The notes beneath the pieces are model-generated. The model ran no database searches. It saw only the letters and a program-made list of their open reading frames with translations, and had not been told where the DNA came from. DNA of 64,000 nt from Streptomyces sp. NBC_00620 (lineage in GTDB: Bacteria; Actinomycetota; Actinomycetes; Streptomycetales; Streptomycetaceae), in NCBI RefSeq assembly GCF_026341825.1, contig NZ_JAPENY010000002.1, forward strand, positions 806,001-870,000, given 5' to 3'. The stretch's first letter is position 1; every line of letters begins with the position of its first letter. The translations under genes were made by a program, and so were the position numbers. Of this stretch, positions 32,235 through 41,400 are shown one piece after another.

Positions 32235-32714
32235 ATGACAGATGCACCGAGAGAGACAGCCGCCTTGAGTGACCTCGATGTCCGTCGGGCCGTCGCTTCC
32301 GACGTACCCGCGGTGAAGGCCGTGACCGACGCGGCCTACCACCACTACATCGAACGCATCGGAGTGGTGCCGCAGCCCATGGAGGCGGACCACGCGGCGA
32401 ACGTGGCGGCGGGGCGGGTGTTCGTCACGGGGGAACCCGTGACGGGCCTCGTGGTGATCGAGGCGTACGAGGACCATCTGTACCTCGACAGCATCGCCGT
32501 CCGTCCCGACGCCCATGGAAAGGGCGTGGGACGACGGCTGCTGGCGTTCGTGGACGCACGCGCGCGCGCCCTCGGACTGCCCGAGGTCAGGCTCTACACG
32601 AACGCGATGATGTGGGAGAACCAGAAGATCTACCCGAAGTACGGGTACGAGGTCACGGAGCGGCGCGTGGACGGCCCCTACGACCGCATCCACTACCGCA
32701 AGCGGCTCGCCTGA
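32235..32714 (+). CDS. GNAT-family N-acetyltransferase
   Basis: A 159-residue GNAT enzyme. Acetyl-CoA binding motif A is 'LYLDSIAVRPDAHGKGVGRRLLAFVD' (Q/R-x-x-G-x-G/A form: HGKGVGRR), preceded by beta-4 'VTGLVVIEAYEDH' and followed by 'EVRLYTNAMMWENQKIYPKYGYEV'. The 'NQKIYPKYGYE' ending is common in single-domain actinobacterial GNATs. Substrate unknown. Its control region is shared with the divergent AA10 gene (180 bp). Confidence 0.88.
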   Translation: MTDAPRETAALSDLDVRRAVASDVPAVKAVTDAAYHHYIERIGVVPQPMEADHAANVAAGRVFVTGEPVTGLVVIEAYEDHLYLDSIAVRPDAHGKGVGRRLLAFVDARARALGLPEVRLYTNAMMWENQKIYPKYGYEVTERRVDGPYDRIHYRKRLA

Positions 32715-32732
32715 CTGTTCCCGGGGTTCTCA

Positions 32733-32769
32733 TGGCCGGGCGGGCAGGCGCCGCTCACCCGTCCGGCCA
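32733..32769. terminator. hairpin at the end of GNAT gene
   Basis: A 12-bp stem (32733-32744 with 32758-32769, one G-T pair) follows the GNAT stop and overlaps the 3' end of the small convergent gene. Confidence 0.5.
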
Positions 32770-32889
32770 CCACGTGCGGTGGATGTCCTTTCGGACCTCC
32801 GGACGCTCTACCGGGCGCTCGTCGGCCTCGTCCCGCACGCGGCGGGAGTCCGACTTCCTCAGGGGCTTCTGCAGGGTTACGCGGCGCAT
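32755..32889 (-). CDS. small basic protein, 44 aa
   Basis: A minus-strand frame of 44 codons from ATG (32889) to TGA (32755) with a full AAGGAGG site eight bases upstream and high third-position GC. The product is basic and hydrophilic (start MRRVTLQKPLRKSDSRRVRD, later 'RPEVRKDIHRTWWPDG'). There is no signal peptide or membrane span. I do not recognise a family; the ribosome site and codon use support it as real. Confidence 0.55.
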   Translation of the reverse strand: MRRVTLQKPLRKSDSRRVRDEADERPVERPEVRKDIHRTWWPDG

Positions 32890-33026
32890 GGCTGCCTCCT
32901 TGCGTCTACCTATGTCCGCGGTGACACGGAGGTAGACCCTTTCGGGGAGAGTTCCTCATCGGTCGCGATCTGTCTGTGGTGCCAGTCACGATTCGACTGT
33001 CAGTGGTGACTGTCACCCTGGTGCAC

Positions 33027-33650
33027 ATGGCGAGTAACAACGAGATGAATCCAGTGATTCCAGGGGCTGACGTCGACTGGGACGTAGAGTCCGTCACCTT
33101 CGACGAGGAGCCGGACCACGGGCTGCGCGATCCCGTCGTACGGGAGGCCTGGGCCGCCCGGTTGAGCACGTGGCTGCCGGAGCGGGCCTCCGACGTCCTC
33201 GACCTGGGTTGCGGCACCGGCAGCCTGTCACTCCTCGCGTCCGGGTGGGGGCATCACGTCACCGGGGTCGACCTCTCGCCGGGCATGGTCGACCTGGCCC
33301 GCGCCAAGCTCGCCGGGCGTGACGCGGTGTTCCTGGTCGGTGACGCTGCGGCACCGCCCGTCGGTGAGCAGCTGTTCGACGTCCTGCTCTGCCGCCATGT
33401 GCTGTGGACGCTGCCCGACCCCGGGCGCGTTCTGCGGCACTGGTGCGGGCTGCTGCGCCCCGGCGGGCGGCTCGTCCTCGTCGAGGGCGTGTGGGGGACG
33501 GTGAGCCCGGTCGGCATATCCGCGGACCGGCTCACCGCGCTCCTGGAGCCCCTCGCGGCGGACGTCCGGGTGGAGCGGCTCTCGGACGACTCGCGGTTGT
33601 GGGGGAGGGAGGTCGAGGACGAGCGGTACGCGGTGGTGGCCGGCCTCTGA
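33027..33650 (+). CDS. class I SAM-dependent methyltransferase
   Basis: About 207 residues if started at ATG 33027; ATG 33045 is also possible, and the frame extends to 32976. Rossmann SAM motif I is VLDLGCGTGSLSLLASGWG, motif II 'VTGVDLSPGMVDLARAKL', then 'DVLLCRHVLWTLPDPGRVLRHW' and 'LRPGGRLVLVEGVW', as in the UbiE/Methyltransf_11 group. Substrate unknown. Upstream, GACTGTCA repeats (GACTGTCAGTGGTGACTGTCAC, positions ~32994-33015) may be an operator. No clear ribosome site supports either start. Confidence 0.85.
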   Translation: MASNNEMNPVIPGADVDWDVESVTFDEEPDHGLRDPVVREAWAARLSTWLPERASDVLDLGCGTGSLSLLASGWGHHVTGVDLSPGMVDLARAKLAGRDAVFLVGDAAAPPVGEQLFDVLLCRHVLWTLPDPGRVLRHWCGLLRPGGRLVLVEGVWGTVSPVGISADRLTALLEPLAADVRVERLSDDSRLWGREVEDERYAVVAGL

Positions 33651-33667
33651 GTGAACAGGGCCTCCTC

Positions 33668-34186
33668 CTAAGCGAGCAGGTCCTCGAAGTCACCCTTCCG
33701 GGCGAGGAGTTCGAGTTCGTCCAAGGCGTTCTCGGCGGCGGCCGCGGCCGCCGGATCCGTCGTCGCCAGGCCGCTCGCGGCGAACTCGTCCTCGTCCAGG
33801 CGGAGTACGGCCGTGCCGTCGGCGGAGCGCCACAGGTCCAGGTCGAGATCCTCGACGACCAGCTCGGCGGCGGCACCGCCGGGGGCGCCGGAGACGACGG
33901 CCGGGCGGGTGATGTCGCAGTACCAGCCCTTCAGCACGCCCTCGGCGTCGCGGACCTCCTTCACCGCGTACCAGCGGTCCCGCCAGTAGTACTCGGTGAA
34001 GACATCGCCCGCCTCGAAGCGTACGAAGCCGAAGTCGCGGACGCCCTCGCCCGCCCACGGCGCCCGTACGGTGACGCGGGTGCCGTCGTCGGCGAGCAGC
34101 TCGGCGGGGTAACGGATCTTCGTACGGCCCGCCTTGACGAGGACGATCTCCAACTGGGGGAGGGATTCAGTCGAGTTCGCGGACAT
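33668..34186 (-). CDS. DUF402-domain protein
   Basis: A 172-residue protein of family DUF402: 'DVFTEYYWRDRWYAVKEVRDAEGVLKGWYCDITRPA' is the diagnostic core, followed by 'ELVVEDLDLDLWRSADGTAVLRLDEDEF'. The family includes nucleotide-hydrolysing enzymes such as FomD; the acidic D-x-D-x-D cluster fits divalent-metal phosphate chemistry. The start overlaps the end of the upstream GNAT gene by 20 bp, implying translational coupling. Which nucleotide it handles is unknown. Confidence 0.85.
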   Translation of the reverse strand: MSANSTESLPQLEIVLVKAGRTKIRYPAELLADDGTRVTVRAPWAGEGVRDFGFVRFEAGDVFTEYYWRDRWYAVKEVRDAEGVLKGWYCDITRPAVVSGAPGGAAAELVVEDLDLDLWRSADGTAVLRLDEDEFAASGLATTDPAAAAAAENALDELELLARKGDFEDLLA

Positions 34187-35096
34187 AACGCACCTCCGTG
34201 GCGCAGATCTCGTAGCCGAACCACTTGTTGATCGCGATCATCGGACCGTTGCCGCTGTCGTTGCCCGTGAACGCCTCCGTGAAGCCGGCGGCGCGGGCGC
34301 GGTGCAGGGAGTCGTTCTTGGCGAGCTTGGCGAGGCCGCGGCCGCGGTGGGCGCGGGCGGTGCCCGTCATCACCGTGCCGTAGCGGGTGCCGCCGTCCGT
34401 GCGGGCCGCGCTGAACGCCGCGGGGCGGCCGTCGACGACCGAGACCGAGGTCAGCTCGGGGCTGAAGAGGGGGTGGTTCCAGGTCTCCTGGAGCCAGGCC
34501 TCGTAGTCCGTGAACTCCTGGGGGACGTCGCTGGGTTCGTCCGCCATCGTCTCCGCGTCCAGGTCGAACAGGGGGCGCGGATCGGCGGCGTAGTCGGAGC
34601 CCTTGCGGAGTTCGACGCCTGGGGGGAGGGCCTGACGGGGTGGCAGGGCACCGTTCGCCAGGTCCAGGCGGAGGAAGTACGCGGAGCGGCTCGCGCGGTA
34701 GCCGTGCTTCTCGGCGAAGGCGCGGTTGGCGGGGGAGTCCAGGACCCAGGCGAAGAGCTTCGTGGCACCCATGGCCGTCAGGTGCTCCTCGGCGGCGCGG
34801 ACCAGGAGCGAGCCCGCGCCCCGGCGTGTGCTGTCCGGAGCGACGTACACGTTGAGATAGCCCTGGTCCGCCTCCGGGCTGTCGTGCACGATGCCGACGT
34901 TGGCCGTGCCGATCGCTTCGCCGTCCTGCTCGGCGAGCAAGGGCCGGTAGTGGGCGTCGGGGTGAGCATGCGTGGCGTCGTAAGCGACGGACTCGGGGGT
35001 GTGCAGCATGAAGGGGAGGGCGAGGTGGCGGACTCGGGCGAAGCCCTCGGCGTCCCGCCGGTCGTCGGGTCGGACGTCACGGACGATCACTGTCAT
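34167..35096 (-). CDS. tandem GNAT-family acetyltransferase
   Basis: A 309-residue protein with two GNAT-like halves. The N-terminal half has 'LNVYVAPDSTRRGAGSLLVRAAEEHL' (motif A) and 'ANRAFAEKHGYRASRSAYFLRLDL'. The C-terminal half has 'GTVMTGTARAHRGRGLAKLAKNDSLHRA' and 'NGPMIAINKWFGYEI'. Tandem GNATs of this kind include mycothiol synthase and enduracididine-type proteins, but it lacks the features needed to call MshD. It is cotranscribed with DUF402 (20-bp overlap). Confidence 0.85.
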   Translation of the reverse strand: MTVIVRDVRPDDRRDAEGFARVRHLALPFMLHTPESVAYDATHAHPDAHYRPLLAEQDGEAIGTANVGIVHDSPEADQGYLNVYVAPDSTRRGAGSLLVRAAEEHLTAMGATKLFAWVLDSPANRAFAEKHGYRASRSAYFLRLDLANGALPPRQALPPGVELRKGSDYAADPRPLFDLDAETMADEPSDVPQEFTDYEAWLQETWNHPLFSPELTSVSVVDGRPAAFSAARTDGGTRYGTVMTGTARAHRGRGLAKLAKNDSLHRARAAGFTEAFTGNDSGNGPMIAINKWFGYEICATEVRYVRELD

Positions 35097-35167
35097 GAAG
35101 ACGCACGCTACGCGTGGGCTGTGCAGGGGTGCCTCTCATTTTCCGCCGGGTGCGGGACAATCGGCCC

Positions 35168-35536
35168 GTGACGCTGAAGATCCACATTGATGAGGGGGCC
35201 GCGCCCTACGAGCAGGTGCGCGCCCAGATCTCCGAGCAGGCCCGGTCCGGGGCGCTTCCGGTCGGCTACCGGCTGCCCACCGTGCGGGGGTTGGCCGAGT
35301 CGCTCGGCCTCGCCGCGAACACGGTCGCCAAGGCGTACCGGGCGCTGGAGGCGGACGGGGTGATCGAGACGCGGGGCCGCAACGGGACGGTCGTGGCCGC
35401 CGCGGGCTCGGCCGCCGAGCGCGAGGCGGCGACGGCGGCGCAGGCCTACGCCGAGCGCGTACGCCGCCTGGGCCTCACGGAGTCCGCCGCGCTGGACGCG
35501 GCGCGCGATGCCCTGCGGGCGGCGTACGGGGAGTAG
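35168..35536 (+). CDS. GntR-family regulator (YtrA-like)
   Basis: A 122-residue regulator starting at GTG 35168. The N-terminal winged helix is 'APYEQVRAQISEQARSGALPVGYRLPTVRGLAESLGLAANTVAKAYRALEADGVIETRGRNGT' (quoted in part: VGYRLPTVRGLAESLGLAAN). Only ~45 residues follow, mostly helical, so it belongs to the short YtrA class that often controls ABC transporters. No effector domain. It stands alone here; its target is unclear. A hairpin and a 33-bp tandem repeat follow the stop. Confidence 0.88.
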   Translation: MTLKIHIDEGAAPYEQVRAQISEQARSGALPVGYRLPTVRGLAESLGLAANTVAKAYRALEADGVIETRGRNGTVVAAAGSAAEREAATAAQAYAERVRRLGLTESAALDAARDALRAAYGE

Positions 35537-35601
35537 GGGGCGCCTGTGCGCCGGGCGCGCTTGGGAGTAGGGGCGCCTGTGCGCCGGGCGCGCTTGGGAG
35601 T
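35537..35601. repeat. 33-bp tandem duplication after GntR gene
   Basis: A 32-base unit starting GGGGCGCCTGTGCGCCGGGC occurs at 35537-35568 and again at 35570-35601 without mismatch, period 33. It begins immediately after the stop codon. Confidence 0.85.
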
Positions 35602-35629
35602 CGTATACGCGGATGGGGCGCCCAAGGCC

Positions 35630-35659
35630 CCAATCCGGCCCCCGGCGGTGCCGGATTGG
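35630..35659. terminator. bidirectional hairpin terminator
   Basis: CCAATCCGGC (35630-35639) and GCCGGATTGG (35650-35659) form a 10-bp stem with a 10-base loop between the GntR gene and the convergent AAA gene. Confidence 0.7.
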
Positions 35660-35735
35660 CTGCGCAGGGTCCGGCACCGCCGAAGACCGCCGTCGTGGCC
35701 GATCGCCGTCCCGGCGGGGTTCGACTGGCCGCCCC

Positions 35736-36830
35736 CTACAGATACAGCCCCGCGTCCGCCCCCTCCCGCGGATCCGGTACCTGCGTCGGAGTCGTGCCCC
35801 GGCGCAGCGCGTACAGCTCCGCCAGGGTCGCGCCCTCGCGGGAGACGCCCTCTTCCGTGCCGAGCCAGTTCACGGCCTCGCGGCGGGTCAGCGGGCCGAC
35901 CTCGATACGGGCGAGGCAGCGGCCGGGGCGGACGACGGCCGGGTGGAGGCGCTCCAGGTCCTCGTTGGTGGTGACGCCGACGAGGACGTTGCGGCCCTGG
36001 CCGAGGAGGCCGTCCGTGAGGTTGAGCAGGCGCGAGAGGGCCTGGCCCGCCGTGTGCTTGGCCTCGCCGCGGATCAGCTCGTCGCAGTCCTCGAGGAGGA
36101 GCAGCCGCCAGCGGCTCTTCCCCGTGCCGTCCTCCTCGCCGATCGCGATGTCCATCAGATATCCGACGTCGGAGAAGAGCCGCTCGGGGTCCAGGACGCA
36201 GTCCACCTGGCACCAGTCGCGCCAGGAGCGGGCGAGGGTGCGCAGGGCCGAGGTCTTGCCCGTCCCGGGCGGGCCGTGCAGCAGGAGCAGCCGGCCCGCG
36301 ATGTCCTCCGGGGTCGTCTTCATCAGGGTGTCCATCGCGTCCGCCACCGGCGTGGTGTAGTTCGGCCGCACCTCGTCCCAGGTGCCGGCCGAGATCTGGC
36401 GGGTGGTGCGGTGCGGGCCGCGGCGCGGGGACACGTACCAGAACCCCATCGTCACGTTCTCCGGCTGGGGTTCGGGCTCGTCGGCCGCGCCGTCCGTGGC
36501 CTGGTCGAGGACCTTCTCGGCCAGCTCGGTACTGGTCGCGGTGACGGTGACGTCGGCGCCGCGGTTCCAGCGGGAGACGAGCAGGGTCCAGCCCTCGCCC
36601 TCGGCGAGCGTCGCGCTGCGGTCGTCGTCGCGGGCGGAGCGCAGCACGCGGGCGCCGGGCGGGAGCAGTGTCGCCCCGGACCGTACGCGGTCGATGTTGA
36701 CGGCGTGCGAGTGAGGCTGCTCGCCCGTCGCGAAGCGGCCGAGGAACAGCGCGTCGATGACGTCCGACGGTGAGTCGCTGTCATCGACGTTGAGCCGGAT
36801 CGGCAGAGCGTCGTGTGGGTTGGCAGACAT
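35736..36830 (-). CDS. DUF5925 / AAA ATPase
   Basis: A 364-residue ATPase from ATG 36830 (a GTG at 36848 and TTG at 36851 are in frame). The N-terminal ~160 residues match DUF5925, found in Streptomyces ('DALFLGRFATGEQPHSHAVN', 'GEGWTLLVSRWNRGADVTVT'). The AAA module has Walker A GPPGTGKTS, Walker B LLLLEDCDEL, sensor 1 'LVGVTTNEDLERLHPAV' and an arginine finger region 'VVRPGRC'. Likely a remodelling ATPase of unknown client. Confidence 0.85.
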   Translation of the reverse strand: MSANPHDALPIRLNVDDSDSPSDVIDALFLGRFATGEQPHSHAVNIDRVRSGATLLPPGARVLRSARDDDRSATLAEGEGWTLLVSRWNRGADVTVTATSTELAEKVLDQATDGAADEPEPQPENVTMGFWYVSPRRGPHRTTRQISAGTWDEVRPNYTTPVADAMDTLMKTTPEDIAGRLLLLHGPPGTGKTSALRTLARSWRDWCQVDCVLDPERLFSDVGYLMDIAIGEEDGTGKSRWRLLLLEDCDELIRGEAKHTAGQALSRLLNLTDGLLGQGRNVLVGVTTNEDLERLHPAVVRPGRCLARIEVGPLTRREAVNWLGTEEGVSREGATLAELYALRRGTTPTQVPDPREGADAGLYL

Positions 36831-36992
36831 GCCGCCATGATCCGTCACCAAGGGAACCTATGCACTGGATTTCCGCGGCCCGGTCCAGGTGTCCCCCGTG
36901 AGTGGCCCCAGCTCAACCGGCTTTCGGCCGGGTGTCCGAGAGGATCCCGCGCCGCCGCCGGTGTCACGGCCGCCGGAGAACGAGGCGGTTTC

Positions 36993-38462
36993 GTGGCCAT
37001 ACGGAACCTGTTCCACCGCCGATGCCCGACGTTACTGTTGCCCTTGATGGGACGTCATGGGTGGAATTCGGGGGCACGGCGGTGGCGGCTCACCGCGGTG
37101 CTCGGCGTGGGAGCGGCCGCGCTCGCCCTGCTGGTGACCCTGCTCAACACCCTGCCCGGGGACGGCGCGGGCACCGAGGGCACGACCCGCGACGGGGACA
37201 AGGTGCACGGCACGCCCGCCGCCCCGGCGAAGGCGGCGGAGCCGGAGGTCGGCTGGGGCTTCACGCACACCCAGTTCAGCGCCGACGAGGGCAGCGCCGC
37301 GGCCACCGGGCGCGTGGAGGGGCTGCTCTCGAAGCAGCCGATGCCGCAGATCCAGCACATCATGGGCTGGGGGGCCGGCAACCCCGAGCCGTCCAAGGGG
37401 CGTTACGACTTCGTCGAGATGGACCGCCGTGTCGACTTCATGCGTGCGTCCGGCGGCACCCCGGTCGTCACCCTGTGCTGCTCCCCGGACTGGATGAAGG
37501 GCGGCGGGTCCGGCGACACCGACTGGAGCGAGGCCGCTCTGGAGACCGCTCCGGACCCCGCGCACTACGACGACTTCGCCGCGCTCGCCGCGACCGTCGC
37601 CAAGCGCTATCCGGACGTACGCCACTTCATCGTCTGGAACGAGTTCAAGGGCTTCTGGAACGACTCGAAGGCCCGCTGGGACTACGAGGGCTACACCGAG
37701 CTCTACAACCTGGTCTACAAGGCGCTGAAGAAGGTCGACGAGGACATCATGGTCGGCGGGCCCTACCTCGTCATGGACAGTCTCGACCCGCGCCAGACAC
37801 ACGACGCCTCGCCGACCGTGAAGGGCGCCTGGGGCACCATGGACCAGCGTGTCCTGGACGCCTTCGACTACTGGAACAAGCACAAGGCGGGCGCGGACTT
37901 CGTCGTCGTCGACGGGTCCAGCTACACCAACGACGACGAGCTGCTGCCCGACGAGTTCGCGGCCACCGACAAGTTCACGGCCGTCGGCGAGTGGGTGCGG
38001 GAGCGGACGGGCGACCTGCCGCTGTGGTGGGCCGAGTACTACGTCGAACCGGCCGACGGCGACGACGAGCGCGAGGGCTGGTCCGAGACCCGCCGTGTCG
38101 CCGTCCAGGCCGCCGGTCTGATCGCGATGGCCCGCGGCGGCGCCACCTCCGGCTTCTACTGGAACCCGGAGAACGAGAAGGGCCCCGACTGCGCGGGCTG
38201 TCTGTGGACGCCGACGGACAGCGCGGACGGCGGTGAGACCCTGCCGATGTTCGACCTCGTCTCGCGGTTCGGCGAGGAGTTCCCGCCGGGGACGGCGTAC
38301 GAGACGGTGTCCGTCGCCGCCGACGACGTGCCCCGCGTCCGCGTCCTCGCCACCGAAAAGACGGTCCTCGTCGTCAACGCGCTGGACCGGTCGACCAGCA
38401 CGAAGGTCGATGGGAAGCAGCTCGAGTTGGGCGCGTACGAGGTGAAGTGGCTGGACCGCTGA
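36993..38462 (+). CDS. secreted or anchored glycoside hydrolase, GH39-like
   Basis: A 489-residue protein if started at GTG 36993, which has GAGGCGG upstream; ATG 37047 is an alternative without a ribosome site. One N-terminal hydrophobic segment (~'LTAVLGVGAAALALLVTLL') acts as a signal or anchor. The TIM-barrel has the acid/base Glu in 'FIVWNEFKGFW' and the nucleophile Glu in 'LPLWWAEYYVEP', as in clan GH-A, closest to GH39. A C-terminal beta-sandwich ('VLVVNALDRSTSTKVDGKQLEL') follows. It converges on the polysaccharide operon and may trim or release that polymer. Confidence 0.8.
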   Translation: MAIRNLFHRRCPTLLLPLMGRHGWNSGARRWRLTAVLGVGAAALALLVTLLNTLPGDGAGTEGTTRDGDKVHGTPAAPAKAAEPEVGWGFTHTQFSADEGSAAATGRVEGLLSKQPMPQIQHIMGWGAGNPEPSKGRYDFVEMDRRVDFMRASGGTPVVTLCCSPDWMKGGGSGDTDWSEAALETAPDPAHYDDFAALAATVAKRYPDVRHFIVWNEFKGFWNDSKARWDYEGYTELYNLVYKALKKVDEDIMVGGPYLVMDSLDPRQTHDASPTVKGAWGTMDQRVLDAFDYWNKHKAGADFVVVDGSSYTNDDELLPDEFAATDKFTAVGEWVRERTGDLPLWWAEYYVEPADGDDEREGWSETRRVAVQAAGLIAMARGGATSGFYWNPENEKGPDCAGCLWTPTDSADGGETLPMFDLVSRFGEEFPPGTAYETVSVAADDVPRVRVLATEKTVLVVNALDRSTSTKVDGKQLELGAYEVKWLDR

Positions 38463-38473
38463 GCCACTTCACC
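38441..38473. terminator. hairpin overlapping the GH39-like stop codon
   Basis: GGTGAAGTGGC (38441-38451) and GCCACTTCACC (38463-38473) form a perfect 11-bp stem; the loop contains the end of the gene and its stop. It can also serve the convergent flippase gene. Confidence 0.65.
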
Positions 38474-38492
38474 CTCGTACGCCTACCAAGAA

Positions 38493-41400
38493 CTACTTCA
38501 TCGTCAGGAACCGCTGCACCAGCGAAGCCAGCAGCACCGCGAGCAGCGGCAGCGCGAACCAGAAGCTGCTCTGCAGCCACCGCAGTTGCCGCACACTGGG
38601 CCGGACCGCGACCCGCACGGCCTCCCGCGCCGTCAGCAGCACGATCAGCGCGACGGCCGCGAGACCACCCACGACCGACCACGGCGTCCAGGTCACCTGG
38701 GGCCCGATCGGCCCCGGATCGGCCTTCGGGATCTCGCCCTCGGGCTGCTTGCGCAGGGAGTACATCGTGACGTCGTCGTTGACGAAGACCTTTTTCAGCT
38801 CCTGTCGTTCGTCGAGGTTCTTGAGGAGCCGCGTCTGCCAGGTCGGTGAATAGCCCACGTCCAGCTGGAGATAGACCACCTGACTGCGGTTGATCATCAG
38901 GTACGAGTTCGGGCCCGCGTCCTTGAGCGCCTTGACCAGGCCCGACACCAGGACCGGATCGACGGGCGCCAGCGTGGGCACGTACTCCACCTTCTCCATG
39001 TCCCGCGAGCCCCATGGAATCGAGGGCGTGACGTTCTCGACGGTGTCGTTGCTCATCCACAGCAGCCGTACGGTCGGATCGTCGTGCGCGTACACGTAGT
39101 TCATGGCGGCGACCTCGCCCGGCCTGACCCGCTCGAAGGGCTCGTTGCCCCAGCGGGCCACCAGGAAGCCGCCCATGAGGACCAGACCCGCCATCAGGGC
39201 GGCGAGCGGTGCGAGGCTCACGCGGTCCCTGTCCCGTTCCTTCGCGGTGACTCCGGTGCGCGGGAAGAGGGCGAGTGCGGCGAGCATGGCCGCGCCCGGG
39301 AGGGCGAACATGAAGACGCGCAGCGCCATTTCGCCGCCGTACGACTGCATGCCGAAGCCCAGGAACGGCACGAAGGTGAGGACGAGCAGCGAGCGCTCGC
39401 GGTACTTGTTCTCGCGGCGGCGCCACCAGCCGTAGCAGGCGAAGGTCATCACGCCGGCGGCCAGCAGCACACGCGTGTAGAGGACGAGTTTGTGGGTCGA
39501 ACTGCCGCCCTCGATGCGCCCGGAGACCGACGAGGACACGTTGCCGCCCACGCCGCCGACCCCGCCGAACAGCTCGTTGAAGTGGCCCGACCAGTACGGC
39601 TCGGCCATGAAGCCGACCCAGACGGCGACCAGTACCGCGAACAGGATGGGCAGGCCGCGCAGTTCGGAGCGGCCGACGAGGACGAGGACCGCGAGGACGC
39701 CCAGCATCACGAACGGGGTGAGCTGGTGCGCCGGTACGGTCGCCGCGAACAGGCCGATCAACACCATGAGCAGCACGGCCTGTTGGCGGCGGTTCGCCGG
39801 CTCGACCTCGGCCTCGCCGGGCCGCCTCTTCGTCCAGAGCACGCGCGGTGCCCGGAACCAGACGAGGAGGATCGCCACGAAGGCGAGGTACAGCAGATAG
39901 GTGAAGCCCTGCGGGGAGAAGTAGTCCTGGCCGACCCAGCCGCTGAGTACGAAGATCCAGATGCCGGTCCACTTGGCCCGCCAGCCCGCCCGCATCGAGC
40001 GTACGAGCAGGAACATCGGTGCCAGGTAGAGGAGTTGCATGGCCAGCGGCCACCAGCGGATCACCTCGGTGAGGTCGGTGACTCCGCAGGCCTTCGCGAC
40101 GAACGCGGCCGCCGCGAAGAAGCCCGGCCAGCTCCAACGGGCGTCCAGGTCGGGTACGGCGGATCCGGTGCGGTCGATGTAGTCCAGGAACCCCAGGTGC
40201 TGCCATGCCGTCGCGAACCGTGGCTCCGTCTCGATCACCGCCGGGAGCGCGTGCAGCGAGACCACGGTGGCGAGCAGGGTGACGAGGAGGAGCCCCTTGT
40301 GTTCGCGGGCCATCCAGAGCAGTGAGGCGAAGACCGTGATCAGGAGGGCGGCGCCGACGAGGGTCGGCAGGGGCAGCACGGAGATCAGTCCGAGCCCGCC
40401 CATGCGGTCGAGGGCGCCGTCGTTGAGGGTGAGTGCGGGGACCCAGTAGAGGAGCAGGGCCGAGATCAGCAGGCAGCCGAGGATCACCCCCGGTTTGGTC
40501 GGGGGTGTCAACCCCTTGTGCGGGGACGGGGGTGGGGGGTCTTCCTTGTCTGCCGGGTGCGGGTTCTCTGTGGCTGGTCGCGCCCACGCGGCGGAGCCGC
40601 TGGATGTCACGCCCCGCGCCCCTATCGGGGCGCTTTCCGACTCCTGTGCTTCGAAGGGGGCGTCTATCTCCGGAGCCTCCGACGGGCCCACCGACGCCTC
40701 CGAACCCGGCTCCCGCGCCTCCACGGGCAGCCCGACCACCGACGGCTTCGTTCCCAGCGCCCAGGTCGGCCGGTGAATGGGCCGCACCGCCGGTGTTCCG
40801 GTGGGCGGTGTCCCCGGGCCCGGCCGCACGTCCGGCCGGCGCTCCAGGTGGTCGAAGTCGACATGGACGCCCAGGGCGAGGGTGTCCGCGTCCAGCGCCC
40901 ACGCGGGCCCGCGCTTCGGCTTGGGCACCTCGCCCGCCCCGAGGTCTGCGAGGTCCCCGTCCGGTGCCGCGCCCGCGGGCACCTCGGCGGGCGCGGTCCG
41001 CAGGATCCGGTACAGCCGGGGCGCGGAGATCGTCACGATCACGGCGAGGCTGGCGACCTCCGCGACGCCCGCGCCGGTCAGGCCCATCCGGGGCAGGAGG
41101 ATCACCGTCAGACCGAGCACCAGCGCGCACAACAGGCCCTGGAGCCAGGCGAGTCCAGCGGTGCGGCTCTGGGCGCGAAGGACCGCGAAGTACGTCTCCA
41201 TGACGACCCGCAGCAGCCCGCCGATGGCGAACCAGCGCAGCAGCGGTGTCGCCGCGTCCGCGTACCCCTGGCCGAAGACGCGCAGGATGAACGGCGCGCC
41301 GAGGAACAGGAGCGCGCCCACCGGCAGCATGATCCGCGCCATCCGCTTGAGGGCGGCCCGGGTGTTGGCGGCCAGCCGCGCCGGGTCGTGCGAGCCCTCG

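Noticed and set aside
33404..34231. Plus-strand frames over methyltransferase, DUF402 and GNAT genes
   Set aside because: Shadow frames; the real genes have family motifs, ribosome sites or overlaps that fix their strand.
35537..35601. Tandem repeat considered as a CRISPR-like array
   Set aside because: Only two units, no spacers and no cas genes.
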